A stretch of 6,809 bases of DNA from CAYYVJ01 sp964475115 (GCA_964475115.1 CAYYVJ010000093.1:1-6809); one strand, 5' to 3'; positions 1 through 5,761 are shown, counted from the first letter of the stretch. Program-made: numbers and translations. The notes: a model not told the origin generated them from the letters alone.

Positions 1-371
1 AAGAAAATGATAGATTAATCGCTGAAGGTCTAGAACCAATTGATGGTAAACAAGTTATGCTTGGTATTACAAAAGCATCTCTTGCAACAAATTCATTCTT
101 ATCAGCAGCTTCCTTCCAAGAGACCACAAAGGTACTTACAGAAGCAGCTATACATGGTAAGGTAGATCCATTAATCGGATTGAAAGAAAATGTTATTATT
201 GGTAAACTTATTCCAGCTGGTACTGGTATGAAGAGATATCGTTCTGTAAAATTAGATACAGATATACTTGAAGTGGATGAAGAATTAGAACTTGAAATGA
301 CTGAAGATGGGGACTTTTTAGAAAATGAAGTTCAAGTATCTGAAGAATTAGTAGAATTAACAGAAGAATAA
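1..371 (+). CDS. rpoC: RNA polymerase beta' subunit, C-terminal end (partial)
   Basis: This is the last part of the beta' subunit of RNA polymerase. The coding region runs in from before the window; the frame is open from base 3 and ends with TAA at 369-371, giving about 122 residues. Visible hallmarks of the RpoC C-terminus are the GLEPIDGKQV-like stretch, then LGITKASLATNSFLSAASFQ, ETTKVLTEAA, GKVDPLIGLKENVIIGKLIPAGTG, which match the conserved segment near the end of bacterial beta'. After GMKRYR comes a tail of about 40 residues rich in Glu and Asp, as is common but variable in Firmicutes. A hairpin terminator follows directly. rpsL would normally lie close downstream; here it starts 5.4 kb away. 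The identification is secure; only the 5' end is missing. Confidence 0.98.
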   Translation, partial: ENDRLIAEGLEPIDGKQVMLGITKASLATNSFLSAASFQETTKVLTEAAIHGKVDPLIGLKENVIIGKLIPAGTGMKRYRSVKLDTDILEVDEELELEMTEDGDFLENEVQVSEELVELTEE

Positions 372-382
372 AGTTTATATAG

Positions 383-424
383 AAACACCCAGCTCCTTGT
401 TCAAGACAGGAAGTTGGGTGTTTT
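383..424. terminator. Rho-independent terminator, probably bidirectional
   Basis: Arm 383-397 (AAACACCCAGCTCCT) pairs with 408-423 (AGGAAGTTGGGTGTTT) as a stem of about 15 bp with one G-U pair, one bulged A (411) and a 10-base loop. On the plus strand it is followed by TTTTATTTGT, which ends the rpoC transcript. Read from the minus strand the stem is followed by TTTCTATAT, a weaker but usable U tract, so it can also end the response regulator transcript. The regulator stop codon (425-423) touches the base of the stem. Confidence 0.85.
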
Positions 425-1040
425 ATTTGTGTTTATAATAGAATATTGCTAGCTGGGTTCTATCTCGTAAATCTAATTTTTCTAGAATAGTGCTAATATA
501 GTTACGAACAGTTCCTTCACTTAAAAATAAAAAGCTTGAAATTTCTTTGTTACTTAAACCATCAGCCACTTTTGTAATTATTATTATTTCTCTTTCTGTC
601 AGATCAAAGCCTTCTAAAGTGGCTTCTGCATTCCAGGACATACCAGGAAGTTTTGACACAATCTCATCACCGAAGACACTTTGTCCACTAATGACTGCTT
701 TAATTGCAGGGACAATACTTTCAAAGTTTTGTTTTAATAAATATCCTTTGGCACCTATTTTAAGTGCTTTGATAATATATTCATTATCAGCAAAGGTAGT
801 TAAATATAGAATTTTAGCATTTGGATACTTTTGCAATATAATTTCTCCGGCATCAATACCAGTCATTCCAGCCATTCGAATATCCATTAATAGCAAATCT
901 GGTTTATGATTTTCATAGAGTTCAATGGCTTCTTCTCCACTATGCCCAAGATGGGAGACATTAAAATCTATATCATGTTCGAGAATGGTTTTCAAAGCAG
1001 AGCATACTAGTTTGTCATCATCAATAATTATAATATTCAT
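423..1040 (-). CDS. NarL/FixJ family response regulator (LnrK-like)
   Basis: A 205-residue two-component response regulator, the expected length for this family. The receiver domain (about 1-118) carries the acidic pocket D7-D8-D9, phosphoacceptor D53 in LLLMDIRM, switch threonine T81 in LYLTTFAD and K103 in KGYLLK. The C-terminal LuxR-type helix-turn-helix (about 145-200) begins FDLTERE and includes GLSNKEISSFLFLSEGTVRNY. The likely role is to bind DNA as a dimer after phosphorylation by the kinase encoded just upstream. The start is fixed by AAGGAGG (1050-1044) four bases before the ATG. Its coding region begins 14 bases after the kinase stop, so the two form one operon. Association with a one-ATPase, two-permease ABC operon resembles LnrK/YfiK or YvfU of Bacillus. 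Probable targets are the divergent transporter promoter and its own promoter. Confidence 0.93.
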   Translation of the reverse strand: MNIIIIDDDKLVCSALKTILEHDIDFNVSHLGHSGEEAIELYENHKPDLLLMDIRMAGMTGIDAGEIILQKYPNAKILYLTTFADNEYIIKALKIGAKGYLLKQNFESIVPAIKAVISGQSVFGDEIVSKLPGMSWNAEATLEGFDLTEREIIIITKVADGLSNKEISSFLFLSEGTVRNYISTILEKLDLRDRTQLAIFYYKHK

Positions 1041-1043
1041 GGA

Positions 1044-1050
1044 ACCTCCT
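1044..1050 (-). promoter_or_regulatory. Ribosome binding site of the response regulator
   Basis: AAGGAGG on the minus strand, with four bases (TTCC) before the ATG at 1040. It lies wholly in the 14-base gap after the kinase stop codon (1057-1055), which fits efficient, possibly coupled translation of the pair. Confidence 0.8.
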
Positions 1051-1054
1051 TCTC

Positions 1055-2149
1055 TTATGAAGTACTATTTGTTTCTTTAAATTTGGGAAGGGTAATAAAA
1101 ATCTTATATCCTTTGTTAGAATCCACATGGAAGTGGCCTCCAAGATTGTTTATTCTTTCTAACATACTTTGAATTCCAATACCAGAAGAATCTTTTGAAG
1201 GGATATCAAGCTTTTTCTTTTCTCCGTTATCTTGTATCACAACTTGATAAAATCCTGGAAACTCATTTATAGTAATGGTAACTAAAGTTGCAGTAGAATG
1301 TTTCATGACATTAGAGAGAGCTTCCTTTACAATAAAAATAATAGAATATTTTGCTTTAATAGGAAAATCGTGATTTACATTATAAGAAAATTTCACTCTA
1401 CAAAAAGAAAAATTTTCAACAAGCTCTTCTAATTTACTTTTTAAATCGATAGAATTATCATGGAGGTTATGAATGCTTGAACGAATGCTGTTCATACCTT
1501 CCGATAAAGTTTCTTTTATATCGGACAAATTCTTTTTTGTGGTTTCATCTGTAGTGAGTGCAAGCATTGCACCAATCTGTAAAATTGAACTAGAAAGTAA
1601 ATGCCCAACCGTATCATGTATTTCTCTTGCAATTCGATTTCGCTCATTTAAGGTTGCATTACTTACTTCATAATCTTGTTTTTCTAGCAAGTCCTTATTC
1701 TGCAACTGCAAGCGATCTGCTAATTCCATCATATGATCTCGTAGAAGAAAATAGTCTTCTTTCGATTTGGTTAGAGCAAGATTTCTTCTTTTCAGCAGAT
1801 AAGCCAATACGGTTAAAGCTAAAAGTAGAAAGATAGTAAACAAGGATACAAACCAAAGAGCACGTAAGATAGAAAAGATTCCAAGGAATAAGGTGTATCG
1901 ATAGGTTTCACATACAAGGTCATAGCATAAAAGTGGAAGAAAAAATACAAAACTTGGAGAAACAATGCAAAGACCTACGTAGAAAATAAAGGCAAGAATC
2001 GTTAGGTGGTCCTTACTAAAAAAACTAATAAAGCAACTAATCCATACAACAGTTATAATTGGAATTACAGTATAAAGTGATAATCCATTTGCCATTAGAA
2101 GAATACTACAGCATAATAATAGAATAATCTTATCAAATATTTTTTCCAT
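1055..2149 (-). CDS. Membrane sensor histidine kinase, HisKA_3/DesK-type (LnrJ-like)
   Basis: A 364-residue sensor kinase. I chose the ATG at 2149 because AAAGGAGG lies five bases upstream; a TTG/ATG pair at 2188/2185 would add 13 or 12 residues but has no ribosome binding site. Residues 5-120 form about five or six hydrophobic spans with very short connecting loops, so there is no sizeable outside domain and sensing is probably within the membrane. A basic and coiled stretch (about 121-165) leads to the HisKA_3 dimerisation helix with phosphoacceptor H178 in ERNRIAREIHDTVGHLLSSS. The HATPase_c domain (about 265-355) shows the N box KEALSNVMKHS (N280), DNG at 307-309 and the glycine motif SSGIGIQSMLERINNLGG. 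All key catalytic residues are present. It should phosphorylate the regulator encoded 14 bases downstream. The closest functional analogy is LnrJ/YfiJ; the stimulus here is not known. Confidence 0.92.
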   Translation of the reverse strand: MEKIFDKIILLLCCSILLMANGLSLYTVIPIITVVWISCFISFFSKDHLTILAFIFYVGLCIVSPSFVFFLPLLCYDLVCETYRYTLFLGIFSILRALWFVSLFTIFLLLALTVLAYLLKRRNLALTKSKEDYFLLRDHMMELADRLQLQNKDLLEKQDYEVSNATLNERNRIAREIHDTVGHLLSSSILQIGAMLALTTDETTKKNLSDIKETLSEGMNSIRSSIHNLHDNSIDLKSKLEELVENFSFCRVKFSYNVNHDFPIKAKYSIIFIVKEALSNVMKHSTATLVTITINEFPGFYQVVIQDNGEKKKLDIPSKDSSGIGIQSMLERINNLGGHFHVDSNKGYKIFITLPKFKETNSTS

Positions 2150-2152
2150 AGC

Positions 2153-2160
2153 ATCCTCCT
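2153..2160 (-). promoter_or_regulatory. Ribosome binding site that fixes the kinase start
   Basis: Minus-strand AGGAGGAT, preceded by further A residues, lies at the usual distance from the ATG at 2149. It falls inside the frame of the longer alternative reading frame from 2188, so the longer start would place a strong binding site within coding sequence. This favours the shorter protein. Confidence 0.8.
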
Positions 2161-2189
2161 TTGTTTTCTCGGTCGTGTTGCTCATCAAA

Positions 2190-2254
2190 TGTAGAAATAA
2201 TATGTTTTATAAGCAAGCTTAAAGACATTATTCCTACACTTGATTTTGCTTATA
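2190..2254 (-). other. Candidate structured leader of the kinase mRNA
   Basis: Two stems can form in the predicted minus-strand leader. Stem A pairs TATAAGCAA (2254-2246) with TTGCTTATA (2216-2208), 9 bp perfect. Stem B pairs 2238-2225 (TGTAGGAATAATGT) with 2205-2190 (ACATATTATTTCTACA): 11 bp including one G-U pair, a 2-base bulge, then 3 bp. The 3' half of stem A lies in the loop of stem B, so the stems are interleaved and would compete or form a strained pseudoknot. Function is unknown; chance pairing in AT-rich DNA is possible. Confidence 0.35.
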
Positions 2255-2262
2255 CGCGTATA
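2251..2262. repeat. 12-bp perfect palindrome TATACGCGTATA
   Basis: A perfect 12-bp palindrome covering the predicted transcription start of the kinase operon and touching its -10 box. The CGCG core stands out in AT-rich surroundings. It could be a second operator, where binding would block the promoter, or a chance product of overlapping TATA-like sequence. Confidence 0.4.
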
Positions 2263-2290
2263 GTATAGCATATCCATACTCAAAAGGAAA
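2262..2290 (-). promoter_or_regulatory. Predicted promoter of the kinase-regulator operon
   Basis: On the minus strand TGCTATACT (2270-2262) is an extended -10 element, TGn plus TATACT. The -35 position at 17-base spacing (2290-2285, TTTCCT) is weak. Transcription would begin near 2255. An extended -10 with a poor -35 and a palindrome centred about 42 bases upstream of the start is a typical layout for an activator-dependent promoter. Confidence 0.55.
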
Positions 2291-2304
2291 ATGACAATTG
2301 TCAT
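2291..2304. promoter_or_regulatory. Predicted operator: 14-bp palindrome ATGACAATTGTCAT
   Basis: A perfect 14-bp palindrome in the divergent control region, centred at 2297.5. It lies 32 bases from the centre of the plus-strand -10 (2327-2332) and 33 from that of the minus-strand -10 (2267-2262), that is about -42 from both predicted starts. A dimeric NarL/LuxR-type regulator would be expected to bind such an inverted repeat. I infer that it is the binding site of the response regulator encoded here and can serve both operons. The half site TTGTCA also resembles a -35 hexamer. Confidence 0.6.
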
Positions 2305-2332
2305 AAGAGAACAGGAGGAAATACACTATAAA
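2298..2332 (+). promoter_or_regulatory. Predicted promoter of the ABC transporter operon
   Basis: Two readings are possible. The first is TATAAA (2327-2332) as -10 with no recognisable -35 (TAAGAG at 2304-2309), which would depend on an activator at the 14-bp palindrome; the start would be near 2339. The second is TTGTCA (2298-2303) as -35 with TACACT (2322-2327) as -10 at 18-base spacing. Further TATAAAC sequences at 2338 and 2355 are weaker candidates. Confidence 0.5.
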
Positions 2333-2337
2333 CAACG

Positions 2338-2364
2338 TATAAACTAGTATAGAATATAAACTAG
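2338..2364 (+). repeat. Two direct copies of TATAAACTAG
   Basis: TATAAACTAG occurs at 2338-2347 and again at 2355-2364, 17 bases apart start to start, just before the ATPase ribosome binding site. A third partial copy, TATAAAC, lies at 2327-2333. They may be alternative -10 elements, a regulator site, or a small local duplication. Confidence 0.5.
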
Positions 2365-2377
2365 AACAAGTTTGTTA

Positions 2378-2383
2378 GGGAGG
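2378..2383 (+). promoter_or_regulatory. Ribosome binding site that fixes the ATPase start
   Basis: GGGAGG is followed after six bases by the ATG at 2390. An in-frame TTG at 2372 would add six residues, but it lies before this site and has none of its own, so the ATG is the preferred start. Confidence 0.8.
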
Positions 2384-2389
2384 TATAGT

Positions 2390-3328
2390 ATGGTTATAAA
2401 AATAAACAATTTAGTAAAACGATATGGAGACTTAACGGCAGTAGATAACTTGAGTTTGGAAGTAGAAGAGGGAGAAATATTTGGCTTATTAGGACCTAAT
2501 GGTTCGGGAAAGACGACAACGATTAACTGTATTTTGTCATTGTTAAAATATGAAAAAGGAGAAATCAAGGTTTTTGATAAAGTGATGTCTCCTACAGCTT
2601 ATGATATTAAACGTGACATAGGATTGGTTTCTCAGAATGTAGCAGTATATAATGAATTAACAGTATATGAAAATGTAGATTATTTTTGTGGATTATATAT
2701 TCAAAATAAGGAAGAATGTGAAACCTTAGTAGAAGAAGCGTTGAAACTAACAGGACTTATGGATTTTAAAAAATTTTATCCAAAAAAACTAAGTGGAGGT
2801 TTACTTCGTAGGCTAAACATAGCTTGTGGAATTGCTCATAAACCAAAACTTATTATTTTTGATGAGCCAACTGTTGCAGTTGATCCCCAAAGTAGAAATA
2901 ATATTTTAGAAGGTATCTTAAAGCTAAATACAGAAGGGGCTACCATAATATATACATCACATTATATGGAAGAGATCGAACAATTGTGTAACCGAATTGT
3001 TATATTAGACAAGGGTAAAATCTTGGCAACAGGTTCAAAAGAAGAATTAAAAGAAATGATTGGTGTGAAAGAGAAGATAACCATAGAAGTTAACAATCTG
3101 GATGAAATAATATTAAAAGAACTGATGAATTTGGATAATGTGGCGGACGTAGAATATAAACATAATATATTAACCATTAAGTCGTCTGACGGGAAACATA
3201 ATTTAACAAATATTTTGTATTTCTTGCAGGAAAAAAATGCTTCTGTAGGAAGTGTCTATTCGGAACATCCTACACTAAATGATGTATTTCTTGAAATAAC
3301 GGGTAAGGAGTTGAGAGATTATGTTTAA
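2390..3328 (+). CDS. ABC transporter ATP-binding protein (LnrL-like)
   Basis: A 312-residue ATPase subunit that should power the two permeases encoded next. In order: Walker A GPNGSGKTT (35-43), Q-loop Q82 in GLVSQN, signature LSGGL (134-138), Walker B LIIFDEPT (154-161) with catalytic E159, D-loop VAVD, and switch histidine H191 in YTSHYMEEIE. The stretch EPTVAVDPQSRNNILE closely follows the EPTVGIDPQSRNHILE pattern I recall for the LnrL/YvfR/streptolysin S transporter ATPases. A C-terminal extension (about 225-312), typical of ABC-2 drug transporter ATPases, ends with HPTLNDVFLEITGKELRD. Small oddities are Leu after LSGG, where Gln or Met is usual, and VAV for VGI next to the D-loop; the catalytic residues are intact. 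Its last 8 bases overlap the first permease, indicating translational coupling. The substrate cannot be read from the sequence. Confidence 0.94.
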   Translation: MVIKINNLVKRYGDLTAVDNLSLEVEEGEIFGLLGPNGSGKTTTINCILSLLKYEKGEIKVFDKVMSPTAYDIKRDIGLVSQNVAVYNELTVYENVDYFCGLYIQNKEECETLVEEALKLTGLMDFKKFYPKKLSGGLLRRLNIACGIAHKPKLIIFDEPTVAVDPQSRNNILEGILKLNTEGATIIYTSHYMEEIEQLCNRIVILDKGKILATGSKEELKEMIGVKEKITIEVNNLDEIILKELMNLDNVADVEYKHNILTIKSSDGKHNLTNILYFLQEKNASVGSVYSEHPTLNDVFLEITGKELRDYV

Positions 3329-4475
3329 ACACATTTATTTCTATCAGCTTAAAGCTCAAATAAGGAACAAGGAAAATGTCTTTTGGCTTTTAATGTTTCC
3401 GATTATTTTGACCACTCTATTTCAATTTGTATTATCAGATATTATGTCAGCAGAAAATTTTGTAACCATACCGATTGCAGTTGTTAAAAGTGTTGAGCTA
3501 GAACAAGATGTTATATTCACTGGGGTACTAGAAGATGTATCAGTATCGGATGATGAATATAAAAAAGATGCTTTATTTTCCGTAAAATATGTAGATTTAC
3601 AAGAAGCAAAACGTATGTTAAATGAAAAGGAAATCTCAGGATATATTTATCATAATGGTTCCTTGCATGTGGTGGTATTAGATAATGGATATGAAGAAAC
3701 GATTATCAAAGCTTTCTTAGATTTATTTATACAAAGGCAAACATCTTTAGGCACAATTATTCCAATGATTGAAAAAGAAAGGATAGCTGAAATAGTAACA
3801 TTATCAAGTGAAGAAAGAAGCTATTTAAAAGAAATTAATTTAAATAGTAAAGAGCCAAATCTTACAGTTGTCTTTTTCTACACAGCCTTGGCTATGAGCT
3901 GCCTCTATGGGGCAATAGCTGGTTCCGATAATGTCATAAAAATACAAGCAGACCTTTCTCCAATGGCGGCAAAGATGAATGTGGTTCCGCTCCCTAAGAT
4001 GAAGGCATTTCTAGCTTATACAGCAGCGTCCACAACCATTCAAGTTTTTAATGTTTTAATCTTACTAGCCTATTGCTTTTTTATATTAGGAGTGGACTTT
4101 GGAAATGATTATTATCACATAATTCTTACTTGTATAGTTGGTAGTATAACAGGAATTACATTAGGAACCTTTATTAGTGCTTTATTTAAATTAAGTGAAG
4201 GGGTGAAAACGGGCATTATTTTTGGATTTACGATGATCTGTAGTTATTTGGCGGGAATGATGGATATATCGATAAAATATTTTATGCAAGAAAACTATCC
4301 ATTTTTAGATAAAATAAATCCTGCAAGTTTAATCACAGATTCCTTTTATGCGCTTTACTATTATGACGGATTTGAACGATTTTGGTTCAATATATTTATA
4401 CTTTTGATGATGTCATTCGCTTTATTCTGCGGAACAATAATTGTTTTAAGGAGGCATAGATATGAAGCAATTTGA
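3321..4475 (+). CDS. ABC-2 type permease, first subunit (LnrM-like)
   Basis: A 384-residue membrane subunit with the ABC-2 layout: a short cytoplasmic start (MFKHIYFYQLKAQIRNKENV), one span at about 21-40, a large probably extracytoplasmic domain (about 41-180), then five further hydrophobic segments at about 182-202, 230-257, 266-288, 295-315 and 353-376, ending in the basic tail LRRHRYEAI. The N-terminal segment with NKENVFWLLMFPIIL is characteristic of drug-type ABC-2 permeases. The start overlaps the ATPase end by 8 bases, with AAGGAG at 3305-3310. It overlaps the next permease by 14 bases. With the second permease it probably forms a heterodimeric pore driven by two copies of the ATPase. 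In the LnrLMN family the complex protects against membrane-active polyenes; the substrate here is inferred only from gene context. Confidence 0.88.
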   Translation: MFKHIYFYQLKAQIRNKENVFWLLMFPIILTTLFQFVLSDIMSAENFVTIPIAVVKSVELEQDVIFTGVLEDVSVSDDEYKKDALFSVKYVDLQEAKRMLNEKEISGYIYHNGSLHVVVLDNGYEETIIKAFLDLFIQRQTSLGTIIPMIEKERIAEIVTLSSEERSYLKEINLNSKEPNLTVVFFYTALAMSCLYGAIAGSDNVIKIQADLSPMAAKMNVVPLPKMKAFLAYTAASTTIQVFNVLILLAYCFFILGVDFGNDYYHIILTCIVGSITGITLGTFISALFKLSEGVKTGIIFGFTMICSYLAGMMDISIKYFMQENYPFLDKINPASLITDSFYALYYYDGFERFWFNIFILLMMSFALFCGTIIVLRRHRYEAI

Positions 4476-5631
4476 GTTGTTTTTTAAGATTATCAAAAAA
4501 AATGCGCTCCAATTTGTAATATATATGTTTATTTTAGTTGCTTTTTCAGGATTAATGACCTTGTCTGACAGTGATAAAAAGGAAGCGTTTCAAATTGCAA
4601 ATATAAAAATTGGAGTTATAAATCATGATAAAGACGGAGTTATTTCAAGAGGAATCGTAGATTACGTAAAGGAAAATGCAGAGTATGTGGAGATAGAGGA
4701 AGAAGAGGAGTCTATACAAGATGCATTGTTCTTCAGAAGTGCAGAGTATATTATCGTAATTCCAAAGGACTTTACTCAGGATATGATTGAGGGACGGGAA
4801 GTAAAACTTGAAAAAATCCAAATTCCAGGTTCTTATTCAGCTGTATATATGGATACAAAAATCAACCAATACTTGAATACTTTAAAATTGTATCTAGTAA
4901 GTGTTGGTGAAAATATGGTGCTTGAAGAAATAATAGAAAGAATTCATATAGATCTTAAAGAGGAAGTATCGGTTGAGACAACTAGAGAATCAGGTATAAA
5001 TAATGAAAGTAGTATGATAAAGCAATTTTTTAATTTTTCTGTGTATAGTGTTCTTACGATAGCCATACTAGGTATAGGAGCAGTGCTTTCAATAAATAAG
5101 GAAAAAAATATAAGAAATAGAAATTTGGTTTCGCCAGTAAAAAGCCAGTTTATAGATTTTGCTATGCTAATAGGTAGTTTTATTCTAATGACTGTGGTTT
5201 GGCTTGTTTGTATAATGATAGCAATTATTATCTATAAAGATAGTGTTTTAAACTCAATAGGATACATGCACGCACTTAATCTTTTTGCGGTTTGTATTGT
5301 TTCTCTTTCCATTGGTTTTTTAATAGGAAGTATTTTTACAAATAGTAGTGTAAGAATGGCAGCAGCCAATACAGTATCCTTAAGTTTATGTTTTGTAAGT
5401 GGAGTGTTTGTACCACAAGAAATTTTAAGCCAAACGATAAACATTATTGCGAGTTTTACGCCAATCTATTGGTATGTTAAAGGAAATAATGAAATTTCAT
5501 CTTTGCTAGAAGTAAAACTAGATAGCATAAAACCAATAATAACGTATATGGGGATTCAGCTTTTATTTGCAGCAGCAATTATGTCAGCAGGGTTATTAAT
5601 ATCAAAACAAAAGTCATTTAGTCGTGAATAA
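4462..5631 (+). CDS. ABC-2 type permease, second subunit (LnrN-like)
   Basis: A 389-residue membrane protein with the same architecture as the previous gene but little obvious sequence identity: one span at about 15-33, a charged and probably extracytoplasmic domain (34-188, including a run of acidic residues at 77-83), then hydrophobic segments at about 189-210, 232-258, 270-291, 298-318 and 357-380. FVSGVFVPQEILSQTINIIASFTPIYWYVKG is the conserved late ABC-2 region, where a re-entrant or amphipathic segment precedes the last span. The ATG follows AAGGAGG (4448-4454) by seven bases, and the binding site lies inside the upstream permease gene. This is the last gene of the cassette; its TAA (5629-5631) is only 10 bases before the rpsL promoter -35 and no terminator is visible. 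Confidence 0.88.
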   Translation: MKQFELFFKIIKKNALQFVIYMFILVAFSGLMTLSDSDKKEAFQIANIKIGVINHDKDGVISRGIVDYVKENAEYVEIEEEEESIQDALFFRSAEYIIVIPKDFTQDMIEGREVKLEKIQIPGSYSAVYMDTKINQYLNTLKLYLVSVGENMVLEEIIERIHIDLKEEVSVETTRESGINNESSMIKQFFNFSVYSVLTIAILGIGAVLSINKEKNIRNRNLVSPVKSQFIDFAMLIGSFILMTVVWLVCIMIAIIIYKDSVLNSIGYMHALNLFAVCIVSLSIGFLIGSIFTNSSVRMAAANTVSLSLCFVSGVFVPQEILSQTINIIASFTPIYWYVKGNNEISSLLEVKLDSIKPIITYMGIQLLFAAAIMSAGLLISKQKSFSRE

Positions 5632-5641
5632 AAATTATTTC

Positions 5642-5670
5642 TTGACAGAAACTGACCTAATGTATATAAT
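5642..5670 (+). promoter_or_regulatory. Consensus sigma-A promoter of the rpsL operon
   Basis: TTGACA (5642-5647) and TATAAT (5665-5670) both match the consensus perfectly with the ideal 17-base spacer. Transcription should start near 5677. This strong promoter lets rpsL-rpsG be expressed independently of rpoBC and of the cassette that separates them. Confidence 0.93.
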
Positions 5671-5673
5671 TAG

Positions 5674-5732
5674 AAAGCATGTAAACTTTCAAAGATGTTT
5701 ACGTGCTTTAGGTTGAATAAATAAGTGCAACC
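5674..5732 (+). other. Two hairpins in the rpsL leader
   Basis: Hairpin 1 pairs 5674-5686 (AAAGCATGTAAAC) with 5697-5709 (GTTTACGTGCTTT): 13 bp with one G-U pair and a 10-base loop, at or next to the transcript 5' end. Hairpin 2 pairs GGTTG (5711-5715) with CAACC (5728-5732). Neither is followed by a long U run, so they are not simple terminators. They may stabilise the mRNA or act in ribosomal protein feedback; the function is inferred. Confidence 0.5.
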
Positions 5733-5761
5733 ACAGTTCGACGATGTAATCATAATATTTC

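Noticed and set aside
547..909. Open frame on the plus strand opposite the response regulator
   Set aside because: It lies entirely within the well supported minus-strand regulator gene, has no ribosome binding site and shows no recognisable domain.
1473..1836. Two overlapping plus-strand open frames opposite the kinase
   Set aside because: Both are antisense to clearly conserved kinase sequence, including the H178 region, and have no ribosome binding sites.
2150..2188. Longer kinase start at TTG 2188 or ATG 2185
   Set aside because: No ribosome binding site precedes it, the added residues are polar and not conserved in character, and an ideal site serves the ATG at 2149.
2189..2389. Small peptide gene (toxin or signal precursor) in the divergent gap
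   Set aside because: No short reading frame with a ribosome binding site is present on either strand apart from the starts of the flanking genes; AGGAGG at 2313-2318 is not followed by a start codon at a usable distance.
2344..2568. Minus-strand open frame across the ATPase start and control region
   Set aside because: It is antisense to the Walker A region of the ATPase; the translated sequence looks like a shadow of the GPNGSGKT coding stretch.
2974..2990. Second copy of the operator half site (CAATTGTG) inside the ATPase gene
   Set aside because: It is not palindromic beyond the central CAATTG and lies in conserved coding sequence.
2962..3177. Minus-strand open frame within the ATPase gene
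   Set aside because: Antisense to conserved ATPase sequence with no start signals.
5232..5444. Minus-strand open frame within the second permease
   Set aside because: Antisense to conserved membrane-span sequence with no ribosome binding site.
372..5641. Insertion sequence, integrase site or flanking direct repeats around the cassette
   Set aside because: No transposase or recombinase frame and no convincing matching repeats were found at the two edges by eye.
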